Source of the DNA: DASZIT01 sp036489495
GTDB lineage: Bacteria > Actinomycetota > Acidimicrobiia > Acidimicrobiales > RAAP-2
Assembly (NCBI GenBank): GCA_036489495.1
Contig: DASXFR010000036.1
Location: 1 to 37,593, forward strand
Direction: 5' to 3'
Length of the DNA: 37,593 nt
This document shows, one piece after another, positions 17,501 through 24,631 of the stretch; position 1 is the first letter of the stretch, and the number at the start of each line of letters is the position of its first letter. Both the position numbers and the translations under genes were made by a program. Under the pieces are notes generated by a model, which did not search any database, was not told the origin of the DNA, and worked only from the letters and a program-made list of their open reading frames with translations.

Positions 17501-17904
17501 CGACGGACCCCGTAGGCCTCGAGTTCGGCGATCTCCGACGGGATGATGACCCCGCCCCCGCCCCCGTAGATCTGGATGTCGCCGCGCCCTTCTTGGCGGA
17601 GCCGGTCGACCACATACCGGAAGTATTCGAGATGCCCGCCCTGATAGGAGCTGATGGCGATGCCCTGCACGTCCTCGGCCACCGCCGCCGCCACCACCTC
17701 GTCAACCGAGCGGTTGTGGCCGAGATGCACCACCTCGGCGCCCTGGCTCTGGAGGAGCCGGCGCATGATGTTGATGGCGGCGTCATGACCGTCGAACAGG
17801 CTGGCCGCGCTGATGAATCGCACCGGGTGGCGGGGACGGTGGAGTTCGGGACCGGGTTCGAGTCCGGGTCCGGGTCCGGGCGGTGGGGGTTCCGGACTAA
17901 TCAT
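14560..17904 (-). CDS. icmF: Fused isobutyryl-CoA mutase (B12 domain + G-protein chaperone + mutase)
   Basis: 1114 residues in the IcmF order. The cobalamin domain (about 28-155) has DGHDAAINIMRRLL with H40 as the lower cobalt ligand. A MeaB-like GTPase (about 205-440) has Walker A GITGTGGSGKSSL and NKFD. The mutase barrel (about 560-1114) contains SISGYHIAEAGA. It interconverts isobutyryl- and n-butyryl-CoA using adenosylcobalamin. Phe619 in RMFAGEG and Gln763 in DQGQNTCIF fall where methylmalonyl-CoA mutase has Tyr and Arg, which supports the Icm type rather than methylmalonyl-CoA mutase. The N-terminal 27 residues are a Pro/Gly/Glu repeat. ATG 17904 is preferred; GTG 17823 is an alternative without a ribosome site. 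Confidence 0.95.
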   Translation of the reverse strand: MISPEPPPPGPGPGLEPGPELHRPRHPVRFISAASLFDGHDAAINIMRRLLQSQGAEVVHLGHNRSVDEVVAAAVAEDVQGIAISSYQGGHLEYFRYVVDRLRQEGRGDIQIYGGGGGVIIPSEIAELEAYGVRRIFSPEDGQRLGLERMINQLIEECDIDLAARPPANLDGLLLGNIGDLARVITGIEAGTLPTEMAEGLTRAARGRSVPVLGITGTGGSGKSSLTDELIRRFRMDQGDKLRIAVLAVDPTRRRSGGALLGDRIRMNAIDTPQVFFRSVATRGSQSEVPMPIPSIIEACRAAGFDLVIVETPGIGQGDAAVVDIADVSLYVMTPEYGAPSQLEKIDMLDLADVVAINKFDRRGADDALRAVSRQWTRNHSDSQSTGRPGSPASNQAPPVFGTIASRFNDLGTTALYQHLRDALAEHQLPVFAGQLAAVDARASVAGSAIVPPERTRYLAEIAETVRSYHAATEQQAEVARRIQQLEDVAGLVASPDGVPDDSTAGDRSGVSRVLEAMAVENRGGLDPANRALLTELAALRETFAGDELTVDSADGGWSVPLSTTSLSGTRIPRVAVPRGTDHGDLLGWLRSEHLPGHFPFTAGVFPLKRENEDPARMFAGEGDAFRTNRRFHLLAAGQPATRLSTAFDSVTLYGRDPNTQPDVYGKVGTSGVSIATLDDMKALYAGFDLCDPTTSVSMTINGPAPTILAMYLNTAIDQQLDRFEDDHGRAPTAAESEEVRQRVFRTVRGTVQADILKEDQGQNTCIFSTEFSLGVMADIQEFFVDHQVRNFYSVSISGYHIAEAGANPITQLAFTLANGFTYVESYLARGLAIDDFAPNLSFFFSNGMDPEYTVIGRVARRIWAVAMRDRYGANERSQKLKYHVQTSGRSLHAQEMAFNDIRTTLQALCAIYDNANSLHTNAYDEAVTTPSPESVRRALAIQLIITKEWGLAANENPLQGSFIVEELTDLLEAAVLAELDSLSERGGVLGAMETGYQRGRIQDDSMVYEHRKHDGSLPLVGVNTFVADSGPDTPPTPELARATTEEKEGQIRRLAEFHTRHADDAPAALAELREAALRSDNIFDALMRTVRSASLGQITQTLFEVGGTYRRNV

Positions 17905-17908
17905 ATGT

Positions 17909-17922
17909 CATACAATAGTATG
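17909..17922. promoter_or_regulatory. Dyad covering the icmF -10 region
   Basis: CATAC-AATA-GTATG is an inverted repeat with 5-base arms. It spans the putative icmF -10 box (TATTGT on the minus strand, 17912-17917, seven bases before ATG 17904). The segment 17900-17935 is strikingly AT-rich in a GC-rich window. It is probably promoter plus operator; the binding protein is unknown. Confidence 0.5.
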
Positions 17923-18007
17923 GCTTCATAGTAAATACCAGGCCCGAGGACCAGCTGCAACCCCCGCCGGGCACCACCCGCGGAGACCGTGGCTCCGAAC
18001 CCCCAAC

Positions 18008-18205
18008 TCATGGCCGCCGGAGGGACGTGGTCAGTCGGGTGAGCCGGCGGCTGGCGCCCATCAGGGCCCGCTCGATGGCGAACAGCTCCTTGGCCATGTC
18101 CTCGTCCTTGGCGGCACTGGCGGCGTCGGCGTGGACGGTGATCCGACGGGTCAGATCCTCGAGGGCGGTGGCGAGTGACGAGAGTTCTGCTGCGCTGGGT
18201 GCCAT
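18008..18205 (-). CDS. Small helical protein of unknown function
   Basis: 65 residues, MAPSAAELSSLATALEDLTR at the start and a basic end (GASRRLTRLTTSLRRP). It is predicted almost fully alpha-helical, amphipathic, with no Cys, Trp or membrane segment; a short coiled coil is likely. I do not recognise a named family. It is transcribed toward icmF, 103 bases upstream, and is divergent from hisD, 71 bases away. Start: ATG 18205, with GATGAT six bases upstream, rather than an ATG 36 bases further upstream that would intrude on the hisD promoter. Codon use matches its neighbours, which supports a real gene. Confidence 0.6.
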   Translation of the reverse strand: MAPSAAELSSLATALEDLTRRITVHADAASAAKDEDMAKELFAIERALMGASRRLTRLTTSLRRP

Positions 18206-18261
18206 TCGGCGATCATCGCACTTTGCCTCGACCGTCGACAAAGGGGGCGAACCCTGCCAGG

Positions 18262-18267
18262 TAGCCT
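18262..18267 (+). promoter_or_regulatory. -10 box of the his operon
   Basis: TAGCCT nine bases before the hisD ATG at 18277. Transcription would start about two bases before the ATG, so the mRNA is nearly leaderless. That leaves no room for a leader-peptide attenuator upstream of hisD. Confidence 0.5.
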
Positions 18268-18276
18268 TGACGGACC

Positions 18277-19578
18277 ATGTTGCTTCGCCGCCTCGACGTC
18301 CGCGGGTTTGCCGGGAACCGCAGCCAGCTGCGGGACGCGCTGCCGCGCCCGGCGGACGAGCAAGCGCGATCGGCCGAGACGGTGGCGGCCATCATCGCCG
18401 AGGTCAGGGCCAACGGGGACGGCGCCCTCCGCCGTTTCACCGAGGAGTTCGACCGGGTGGAGCTGGACGAATTGCGGGTGCCGGCGTCCGAGGTCAAGGC
18501 GGCGCTGGGCCGGATCCCTGCCGCCCTCCGGGACGCCCTCGACGTCGCCCATGCCCGGATCCTCGACTATCACGCCCACGAGGCCGGCCCGGCCGGTGCC
18601 CACCGCTTCGAATCCGGGGGGATCACCGTCACCCACCTGATCCGCCCGGTGGCCCGCGCCGGTTGCTACGCGCCGGGCGGGAGGGCCCGCTACCCGTCGA
18701 CGGTGCTGATGTGCGTCGCCCCGGCCCGGGTGGCCGGGGTCGGCGAGGTGGTGCTGTGCGTGCCCCCGGGTCCGGACGGCAACCTCGACGACGCCACCCT
18801 GGCCGCCGCCGCGGTGGCCGGCGTCGACCAGGTCTACCGGGTGGGTGGGGCCCAGGCCATCGCGGCCATGGCCTACGGGACCGAGTCGATCGAGCCGGTC
18901 GACGTCATCGTCGGCCCCGGAAACCGGTATGTGGCCGAGGCCAAGCGGCAGGTGTCGGGGGTGGTGGGGGTGGCGTCGGCCTTCGCCGGCCCCTCCGAGG
19001 TGGTGGTCATCGCCGGCCCGGGCACCCCGGCCGAACTCGCCGCCGTCGACCTGGTCGTCCAAGCCGAACACGGACCCGACGGGCTGGCCTGGCTCATTAC
19101 CTGGTCGGAAGCGGTGGCCGAGGCGGTGAGCGCCAATGTCGACCGGATGGTGGCGGCGTCGCCGCGGCGCGCCGATCTGGAGGCGACCCTGGAGGCCGGC
19201 GGCTACACGGTGATGGTGGACGGGCCCGACCAGGCGATGGAGGTGGCCAACATCGTGGCCCCTGAGCACCTGGAGATCCTCACCGGCGACGCCGACGCCT
19301 GGCTGCCGCAGGTGGAGTCGGCCGGGGCGGTGTTCCTGGGCCCACTGTCGCCGGCCAGCATGGGCGACTACCTGGCCGGCCCCAACCACGTCCTGCCCAC
19401 CAACCGGACGGCCCGGTTCGCCAGTGCTCTCCGGGTCGACGATTTCCGCCGGCACATCCACGCAGTCCGCGTCACCGAGGCCGGGCTGGCCGACCTCGGG
19501 CCCCACGTGGTGACCCTGGCCGAGACCGAGGGGCTCCCCGCCCACGCCGATTCGGTGAGGTTGCGATGGAGGACCTGA
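18277..19578 (+). CDS. hisD: Histidinol dehydrogenase
   Basis: 433 residues, the usual length. It oxidises L-histidinol to L-histidine in two NAD-dependent steps, using a zinc ion. Signatures: ARAGCYAPGGRARYPSTVLM, the NAD-region VDVIVGPGNRYVAEAKRQ, GPSEVVVIA, and the zinc/catalytic residues in VVQAEHGP, PASMGDYLAGPNHVLPT and GLPAHADSV. It is the first gene of a six-gene his cluster. Its end overlaps hisC by 13 bases. Confidence 0.96.
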   Translation: MLLRRLDVRGFAGNRSQLRDALPRPADEQARSAETVAAIIAEVRANGDGALRRFTEEFDRVELDELRVPASEVKAALGRIPAALRDALDVAHARILDYHAHEAGPAGAHRFESGGITVTHLIRPVARAGCYAPGGRARYPSTVLMCVAPARVAGVGEVVLCVPPGPDGNLDDATLAAAAVAGVDQVYRVGGAQAIAAMAYGTESIEPVDVIVGPGNRYVAEAKRQVSGVVGVASAFAGPSEVVVIAGPGTPAELAAVDLVVQAEHGPDGLAWLITWSEAVAEAVSANVDRMVAASPRRADLEATLEAGGYTVMVDGPDQAMEVANIVAPEHLEILTGDADAWLPQVESAGAVFLGPLSPASMGDYLAGPNHVLPTNRTARFASALRVDDFRRHIHAVRVTEAGLADLGPHVVTLAETEGLPAHADSVRLRWRT

Positions 19579-20657
19579 CCCCGGCCGGACTCCCGCCGGT
19601 CCGCCCCGACCTGGTCGCCCTCACCGGCTACCACTCGGCCCAGGTCGAGGTGGAGGTCCGGCTCAATACCAACGAATCACCGCTGGCGCCGCCGGATGCC
19701 TGGCTGGAGGCGTTCCGTCGCGGGCTCGCCGATCTCGACCTCAACCGGTATCCGGACCGGGAAGCCACCGCCCTGCGCCAGGCGCTGGCCGACAGCCATC
19801 GGGTCGACCCGGCGCAGATCTTCTGTGCCAACGGCTCCAACGAGGTCCTCCAGTCGCTGATGCTGGCTTACGGCGGGCCCGGCCGGACGGTGGCCGTCTT
19901 CGAGCCGACCTACACCCTGCACCGCCAGATCGCCCGGACTACCGGGACGACGGTGGCCGCCGGTCATCGGACCGACGACTTCCTTCTCGACCTCGGCGAG
20001 GTGGGCCGGATCCTCGACGCCCACCAACCGGTCATCACCTTTCTGTGCTCACCCAACAACCCGACTGGGCGGGCCGACCCGCCCGAGGTGATCGAGACGG
20101 TGATCGACCGGGCCCCGGGACTGGTGGTGATCGACGAGGCCTACGGCCAGTTCGCCCCGTCCAGCGCCCTCGATCTCGTCGTCGGCAGGGGAGCGCGGGC
20201 GGCCCGGACGGTGGTGGTGCGCACCTTCTCCAAAACCTGGTCGATGGCCGGGGTCCGGCTCGGCTACCTGGTTGGCCCGCCCGAGGTGGTCGAGGCCTGT
20301 GAGCTGGTGGCCCTGCCCTACCACCTCGACGCGGTCAAGCAGCTGGCCGGCCGGTTGGCGCTGGGCTACGTGACCGAGATGGAAGCCCGGGTGGCGATGC
20401 TGACCGAGGAACGCGGTCGGATCGCCGCCGCCCTGGCCGAACTGCGGGTGGAGACCTGGCCGTCGGACGCCAACTTCATCCTCTTCCGGCCCACCGGGCG
20501 CCCGGCCCGGCAGGTGTGGTCCGACCTCCTCGACCGGTCGGTGCTCGTGCGAGACTGTTCGGAGTGGCCGGGCGTCACCGGGTGCCTCCGGGTGACGGTG
20601 GGCCTCCCGGCCGAGAACGACCGATTCCTCCAGGCCCTGAACGAGAGCTTGTCATGA
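19566..20657 (+). CDS. hisC: Histidinol-phosphate aminotransferase
   Basis: 363 residues, class I/II PLP aminotransferase. Signatures: RLNTNESPLAPP near the N-terminus, NRYPDREATALR, CANGSNEVLQ, SPNNPTGRADPP, VIDEAYGQF and the PLP lysine in RTFSKTWSMAGVRLGY. It converts imidazole-acetol phosphate to histidinol phosphate. It starts inside the last codons of hisD and its stop overlaps the hisB start (ATGA), giving tight coupling. Confidence 0.95.
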   Translation: MEDLTPAGLPPVRPDLVALTGYHSAQVEVEVRLNTNESPLAPPDAWLEAFRRGLADLDLNRYPDREATALRQALADSHRVDPAQIFCANGSNEVLQSLMLAYGGPGRTVAVFEPTYTLHRQIARTTGTTVAAGHRTDDFLLDLGEVGRILDAHQPVITFLCSPNNPTGRADPPEVIETVIDRAPGLVVIDEAYGQFAPSSALDLVVGRGARAARTVVVRTFSKTWSMAGVRLGYLVGPPEVVEACELVALPYHLDAVKQLAGRLALGYVTEMEARVAMLTEERGRIAAALAELRVETWPSDANFILFRPTGRPARQVWSDLLDRSVLVRDCSEWPGVTGCLRVTVGLPAENDRFLQALNESLS

Positions 20658-21265
20658 CCGTCACCTCACCCACCCACCGGACCGCCGCTTCGAGCCGGGC
20701 TACCCGGGAGACCTCCATCGAGGTCTCCCTCGATGTCGACGGCACCGGCACCACCGAGGTCAGCACCGGCCTTCCCTTCTTCGACCACATGGTCAGCCAG
20801 CTGGGCAAGCACGGCGGCTTCGACCTGACCGTCCGGGCGGTGGGGGATCTCGACGTCGACGCCCACCACACGGTGGAAGACGTGGGCATCACCATCGGCG
20901 AGGTCCTGGCCGAGGCCCTGGGGGACAAGGCCGGCATCCGGCGTTTCGGGTCGATCAACCTCCCCCTCGACGAGGCGCTGGTGGAGGTGGCCCTCGATCT
21001 CTCCGGGCGCCCGTACCTCACCTACGACGTCGGGTTCGCCCCCGATGTCATCGCCCTGGGCACGCCCCCCTTCGACCCGCAGCTGGCCGAGGAGTTCTGG
21101 CGGGCGTTCGCCACCGCCGCCGGGATCACCCTCCACATCCGCCTCCGCACCGGCAAGAACGCCCACCACATCATCGAAGCCTCCTTCAAGGGGGTGGCAC
21201 GCGCCCTGCGGGACGCGGTTCGCCAGGAAGGTGGGGGGATTCCCTCCACCAAGGGGGCACTGTGA
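20654..21265 (+). CDS. hisB: Imidazoleglycerol-phosphate dehydratase
   Basis: 203 residues, the monofunctional actinobacterial form without a phosphatase domain. It has the two metal-binding His motifs, DVDAHHTVEDVGI and KNAHHIIEASFKG, and GLPFFDHMVSQLGKHGGFD. It dehydrates imidazole-glycerol phosphate to imidazole-acetol phosphate. A separate histidinol-phosphatase must be encoded elsewhere. ATG 20654 overlaps the hisC stop; the upstream in-frame extension lies within hisC and is not used. Confidence 0.95.
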   Translation: MTVTSPTHRTAASSRATRETSIEVSLDVDGTGTTEVSTGLPFFDHMVSQLGKHGGFDLTVRAVGDLDVDAHHTVEDVGITIGEVLAEALGDKAGIRRFGSINLPLDEALVEVALDLSGRPYLTYDVGFAPDVIALGTPPFDPQLAEEFWRAFATAAGITLHIRLRTGKNAHHIIEASFKGVARALRDAVRQEGGGIPSTKGAL

Positions 21266-21308
21266 CCTCCCCGCCGCGCCCACCGGGTGGTTGCCACCCG
21301 GCCGCCTC

Positions 21309-21962
21309 GTGATTGCCGTCCTCGACTACGGCATCGGCAACCTCCGCTCCGCCGAAAAGGCGCTCCAGCATCTGGGATCCGACGCCCGGCTGATGAGCGA
21401 CCCGGATGAGGCCGCCGGGGCCGACGGGGTGGTACTCCCCGGGGTCGGAGCCTTCGGGCCGTGTGCCCGCGCCCTTCGGGGGACCGGGCTGGACGCGGTC
21501 GCCCTCGATGCCGTCGCCCGGGGAATCCCGTTCCTCGGGATCTGCATCGGGTTCCAGCTCCTCTACGAGGGGTCGGACGAAGACCCGGCCACGCCGGGAC
21601 TCGGGGTGCTGCCCGGGGTGGTGCGGGCCCTGCCGGCCGGGGTCAAGCACCCGCAGATGCAGTGGAACATGCTCGACCGGGTAGCCGGGGCCGACGCCGG
21701 CCTCCTGGCCGGTGCGCCCGATCCGGCCTGGGTCTACTTCGTGCACTCGTTCGCGCCGGAGTTCACCGGGGACACCACCTCGACCTGTGACTACGGCGGG
21801 ACCGTCACCGCGTCGGCCGGGCGGGGCCCGGTGTGGGGGACCCAGTTCCACCCGGAGAAGTCGGGTCCGGTGGGGTTGGGCATCCTGGCCAACTTCGTGC
21901 GCCGGGTCGCCGGCACCGGCACCGACCCGGTGGCGGCGACCCCGCCGGCATCGGGCACCTAG
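21309..21962 (+). CDS. hisH: Imidazole glycerol phosphate synthase, glutamine amidotransferase subunit
   Basis: 217 residues, class I glutaminase that supplies ammonia to HisF. It starts with IAVLDYGIGNLRSAEKALQ. The nucleophile Cys is in FLGICIGFQLLYEGS (Ile where many relatives have Leu/Met), and the His-Glu pair is in TQFHPEKSG. Oxyanion-region motif: VLPGVGAFGPC. The only plausible start is the GTG at 21309, 43 bases after hisB, the largest gap in the his cluster. A Pro/Ala-rich tail of about 15 residues follows the fold. Confidence 0.94.
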   Translation: MIAVLDYGIGNLRSAEKALQHLGSDARLMSDPDEAAGADGVVLPGVGAFGPCARALRGTGLDAVALDAVARGIPFLGICIGFQLLYEGSDEDPATPGLGVLPGVVRALPAGVKHPQMQWNMLDRVAGADAGLLAGAPDPAWVYFVHSFAPEFTGDTTSTCDYGGTVTASAGRGPVWGTQFHPEKSGPVGLGILANFVRRVAGTGTDPVAATPPASGT

Positions 21963-22717
21963 TGGACCTCTATCCGGCCATCGACATCCGGGACGGCACC
22001 GCGGTCCGGCTGGCCCAGGGGGACTTCGACCGGCAGTCCGACTACGGGGATCCGGTGGAGCTGGCCCGCGCCTTCGCCAAGAGCGGCGCCCCCTGGCTGC
22101 ACGTGGTCGACCTCGACGCCGCCCGCACCGGCAGCCCGGTCAACCGCGCCACCGTGCTGGACATCGCCGCCGCGGTGGAGATTCCGGTGCAGACCGGTGG
22201 GGGAGTGCGGGGCGACGCCGACGTGGACGCCTTGCTGTCCGGCGGAGTCGCCCGGGTCGTGCTCGGCAGTGCGGTGCTCGACGCCCCCGGACTCGCCGCC
22301 CGTTCCGCCGAGCGGCACCCGGGACAGATCGCGGTGGGACTCGACTACCGGCTCGACGCCGATGGCCGGGCGGAGATCGCCATCCGCGGGTGGGAGCAAC
22401 CCGGCGGCCGCACGGTGGCCGAGCTCCTCGATGAGCTGGCCGGGGTCGACCTGGCCGCCGTCATCGTCACCGCCATCGAGCGGGACGGGATGCTGAGCGG
22501 CCCCGACCTGGCCGGGTTGGCGGCGGTGTTGGAGGCGACCGCACTCCCGGTGATCGCCTCCGGCGGGGTGGGTTCGGTGGAGGACATCCGGGCCCTGGCC
22601 CACCTGTCGGTGGTCGCCGGCGGCGGCGAGCGGCGGCTGGCGGGAGCCATCACCGGCCGGGCCCTGGTCGACGGACTGCTGACCGTGGAGGAGGGGGTGG
22701 CGGCGTGCGCACCGTGA
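21962..22717 (+). CDS. hisA: Phosphoribosyl isomerase A (HisA, possibly bifunctional PriA)
   Basis: 251 residues, TIM barrel. It isomerises ProFAR to PRFAR. Phosphate and catalytic motifs: LYPAIDIRDGTAVRLAQGDF, VDLDAARTGSP, VQTGGGVRGD, the second catalytic Asp in AIERDGMLSGPDL, and ASGGVGSVEDI. Actinobacteria commonly use a dual-specificity PriA here that also does the TrpF reaction. The IRGWEQPGG loop keeps the Arg and Trp positions used by PriA, but the same pattern occurs in plain HisA. The GTG start shares one base with the hisH stop and ends 13 bases into hisF. Confidence 0.92.
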   Translation: MDLYPAIDIRDGTAVRLAQGDFDRQSDYGDPVELARAFAKSGAPWLHVVDLDAARTGSPVNRATVLDIAAAVEIPVQTGGGVRGDADVDALLSGGVARVVLGSAVLDAPGLAARSAERHPGQIAVGLDYRLDADGRAEIAIRGWEQPGGRTVAELLDELAGVDLAAVIVTAIERDGMLSGPDLAGLAAVLEATALPVIASGGVGSVEDIRALAHLSVVAGGGERRLAGAITGRALVDGLLTVEEGVAACAP

Positions 22718-23484
22718 GGGTCATCCCCTGTCTCGACGTGGACGCCGGCCGGGTGGTCAAAGGCGTTCGGTTCGTCGACCTGATCGATGCCGGCGATCCG
22801 GTGGAACTGGCCACCCGCTACGACGCCCAAGGTGCCGACGAGCTGATCTTCCTCGACATCACCGCCTCCTCCGATCACCGCCAGACCATGGTCGAGGTGG
22901 TGTCCCGCACCGCCGAGCAGGTGTTCATCCCCTTCACCGTCGGTGGTGGGGTCCGCTCGGTCGACGACGCCCGCCGGCTGCTGCGGGCCGGGGCCGACAA
23001 GGTGGGGGTGAATACCGCCGCGGTGGAACGGCCGGAGCTCATCGCCGAGATCGCCTCCGAGTTCGGGGCCCAGTGTGTGGTGGTGGCGATCGACGCCCGC
23101 CGCCGCCCGGAGCCCGACCCCGGCCAAGCGGCCAGCTGGGAGGTGTTCACCCACGGCGGGAGGACACCCACCGGCCTCGACGCCGTCCGATGGGCCGAGG
23201 AGTGCGCGGCCACCGGTGCCGGCGAGATCCTCCTCACCTCGATGGACCGCGACGGCACCCGGGACGGGTTCGACCTGGCCCTCACCCGCCGGATCTCCGA
23301 TCGTTGTCCGGTGCCGGTGATCGCCTCCGGGGGAGTCGGGGAGCTCGACCATCTGGTGGCCGGGGCCCGGGAGGGGGCGGCCGACGCGGTGCTGGCCGCG
23401 TCGATCTTCCATCTCGGGGAGTTCACCGTCGGCGAGGCCAAGGCCCACCTGGCCGCCGCCGGTGTCGCCGTCCGCCCGGCCTGA
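22705..23484 (+). CDS. hisF: Imidazole glycerol phosphate synthase, cyclase subunit
   Basis: 259 residues, TIM barrel. It closes the imidazole ring with HisH-derived ammonia. Signatures: VIPCLDVDAGRVVKGVRF (first catalytic Asp), LIFLDITAS, FTVGGGVRSVDDA, VVAIDARRRPE (second Asp), LLTSMDRDGTRDGFD and VIASGGVGELDH. The GTG start is within the end of hisA; a second GTG three codons later is also possible. It is the last gene of the cluster; hisG, hisE and hisI are not adjacent. Confidence 0.95.
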   Translation: MRTVRVIPCLDVDAGRVVKGVRFVDLIDAGDPVELATRYDAQGADELIFLDITASSDHRQTMVEVVSRTAEQVFIPFTVGGGVRSVDDARRLLRAGADKVGVNTAAVERPELIAEIASEFGAQCVVVAIDARRRPEPDPGQAASWEVFTHGGRTPTGLDAVRWAEECAATGAGEILLTSMDRDGTRDGFDLALTRRISDRCPVPVIASGGVGELDHLVAGAREGAADAVLAASIFHLGEFTVGEAKAHLAAAGVAVRPA

Positions 23485-23713
23485 GCTTCACCCGGCGGTC
23501 CGGAAGGGGCATCAGTTTGCCCGGCCGCACCAGACCCTCACCAAGCGGTTCGCTCGGCCCACGACTCCGGCGATGGCGGCTCGCGGCTCCGACCCGGATT
23601 GGTCGGGACGGGAGATGGCCGGGCTCCTGGATTCGCAACCCCCATGCTGGTTGACTGGAGGCTCCAGACCCAGCGTGAAACCGGGCATCAGTCCCAACGA
23701 GTGGAGGCGTCCA
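23485..23713 (+). other. 229-base gap between hisF and the glyoxalase-fold gene
   Basis: No gene was recognised. CTGGAG-G-CTCCAG (23655-23667) is a perfect 6-base-arm dyad that abuts a -35-like TTGACT at 23651-23656. No good -10 follows at 17 bases. It may hold the promoter and operator of the gene at 23714. Confidence 0.35.
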
Positions 23714-24172
23714 GTGGCCGAACCCGGGCAGCTCGCACAGCGAATGGTGGTGACCCACTTCATTGTCTCCGACGATGTCGAGCGCTCGGCTCGCTTCTAT
23801 ACCGAAGTGCTCGGGGGCACGGTGGTCTTCGGCCCAGTGCCCACCAATATCGCGCTCGCCAACACCTGGATCATCATCAACTCCGGAGGCGGCCCGACCG
23901 ATGACAAGCCCTCGGTCACCCTGGCGACGCCAAGCGACCCTGACCGGGTCAGCAGCTTCCTCAATATCCGGGTGGAAGACATCCACGCCGCCTACGCCGA
24001 GTGGAGCGCCCGGGGGGCGCAGTTCCTGACGCCGCCGAAGCAGCACGCCTATGAGATTCGTTGCTACATCCGAGATCCCGACGGCTACATCATCGAGGTC
24101 CGGCAAACCACCGACCCACAGGGAGACTGGTGGCCAGCCGAATGGCCGCCGATCCACGGAATTTCAAACTGA
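23714..24172 (+). CDS. Glyoxalase/bleomycin-resistance (VOC) family protein
   Basis: 152 residues, one VOC domain of two beta-alpha-beta-beta-beta modules. The first is VVTHFIVSDDVERSARFYTE and the second is IRVEDIHAAYAEWSARGAQF, closing with CYIRDPDGYIIEVRQTT, whose Glu is the usual metal ligand. A Trp/Pro-rich tail (WWPAEWPP) is unusual. VOC proteins include lyases, dioxygenases and antibiotic-binding proteins; I cannot assign one. The GTG start is chosen because GGAGG lies six bases upstream. A longer in-frame reading back to 23462 overlaps hisF and has no domain. Confidence 0.8.
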   Translation: MAEPGQLAQRMVVTHFIVSDDVERSARFYTEVLGGTVVFGPVPTNIALANTWIIINSGGGPTDDKPSVTLATPSDPDRVSSFLNIRVEDIHAAYAEWSARGAQFLTPPKQHAYEIRCYIRDPDGYIIEVRQTTDPQGDWWPAEWPPIHGISN

Positions 24173-24208
24173 CCCGCTACCCCGGAAGGGGCTCCGAGCC
24201 GTCGTTGG

Positions 24209-24214
24209 TAGCCT
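24209..24214 (+). promoter_or_regulatory. Leaderless-type -10 box for the GroES paralog
   Basis: TAGCCT, six bases, then GTG at 24221. It suggests that the GroES-hisI-trpE-ygfZ block has its own promoter, separate from the VOC gene 48 bases upstream. Confidence 0.5.
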
Positions 24215-24220
24215 GGTGGG

Positions 24221-24589
24221 GTGGCAACCGCAACCCCAGTGACCCCCGACCTCAGCCGCGATGGGGCTGGCGACGCGCCCAAGCAGCCGATCACCGTGCT
24301 GGCCGACCGGGTCCTGGTCCAGGTGGCCCAGGCGGAAGGGGAGCGTCGGTCCCGGGCCGGGATCCTGATCCCGGCCACCGCCCAGGTGTCCCGCCGGTTG
24401 GCCTGGGCCGAGGCGGTGGCGGTCGGGCCCCACGTCCGGACCATCAAGGTCGGGGACAACGTGTTGTTCAACCCCGAGGACCAGTTCGAAGTCGAGATGC
24501 ACGGGGACGAGTACGTCATCCTGCGGGAGCGCGATATCCACGCGGTGGCGTCCACCCGCATCGACGGCGGCACCGGCCTCTATCTCTGA
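24221..24589 (+). CDS. GroES-family (Cpn10-like) paralog
   Basis: 122 residues. A 25-residue Asp/Pro-rich leader is followed by a Cpn10 barrel: PITVLADRVLVQVAQAEGER, a mobile-loop region RRSRAGILIPATAQ, VGDNVLFNPEDQFEVEMHGD and the C-terminal YVILRERDIHAV. It ends in TGLYL. This matches the GroES-like family chaperonin seen as a second copy in many Actinomycetota. No groEL is adjacent, so it is unlikely to be the main GroES. Its partner is unknown. It lies 42 bases upstream of hisI. Confidence 0.85.
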   Translation: MATATPVTPDLSRDGAGDAPKQPITVLADRVLVQVAQAEGERRSRAGILIPATAQVSRRLAWAEAVAVGPHVRTIKVGDNVLFNPEDQFEVEMHGDEYVILRERDIHAVASTRIDGGTGLYL

Positions 24590-24631
24590 ACCCCCGCTGA
24601 CCTCTATGCCCACGACCCGGGAGCCCGTCTG

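Noticed and set aside
14719..17931. Very long open frame (about 1070 codons) on the plus strand opposite icmF
   Set aside because: It is antisense to a clear IcmF gene; its translation is Gly/Val/Arg/His-rich without domains, as expected for the shadow of a GC-rich gene.
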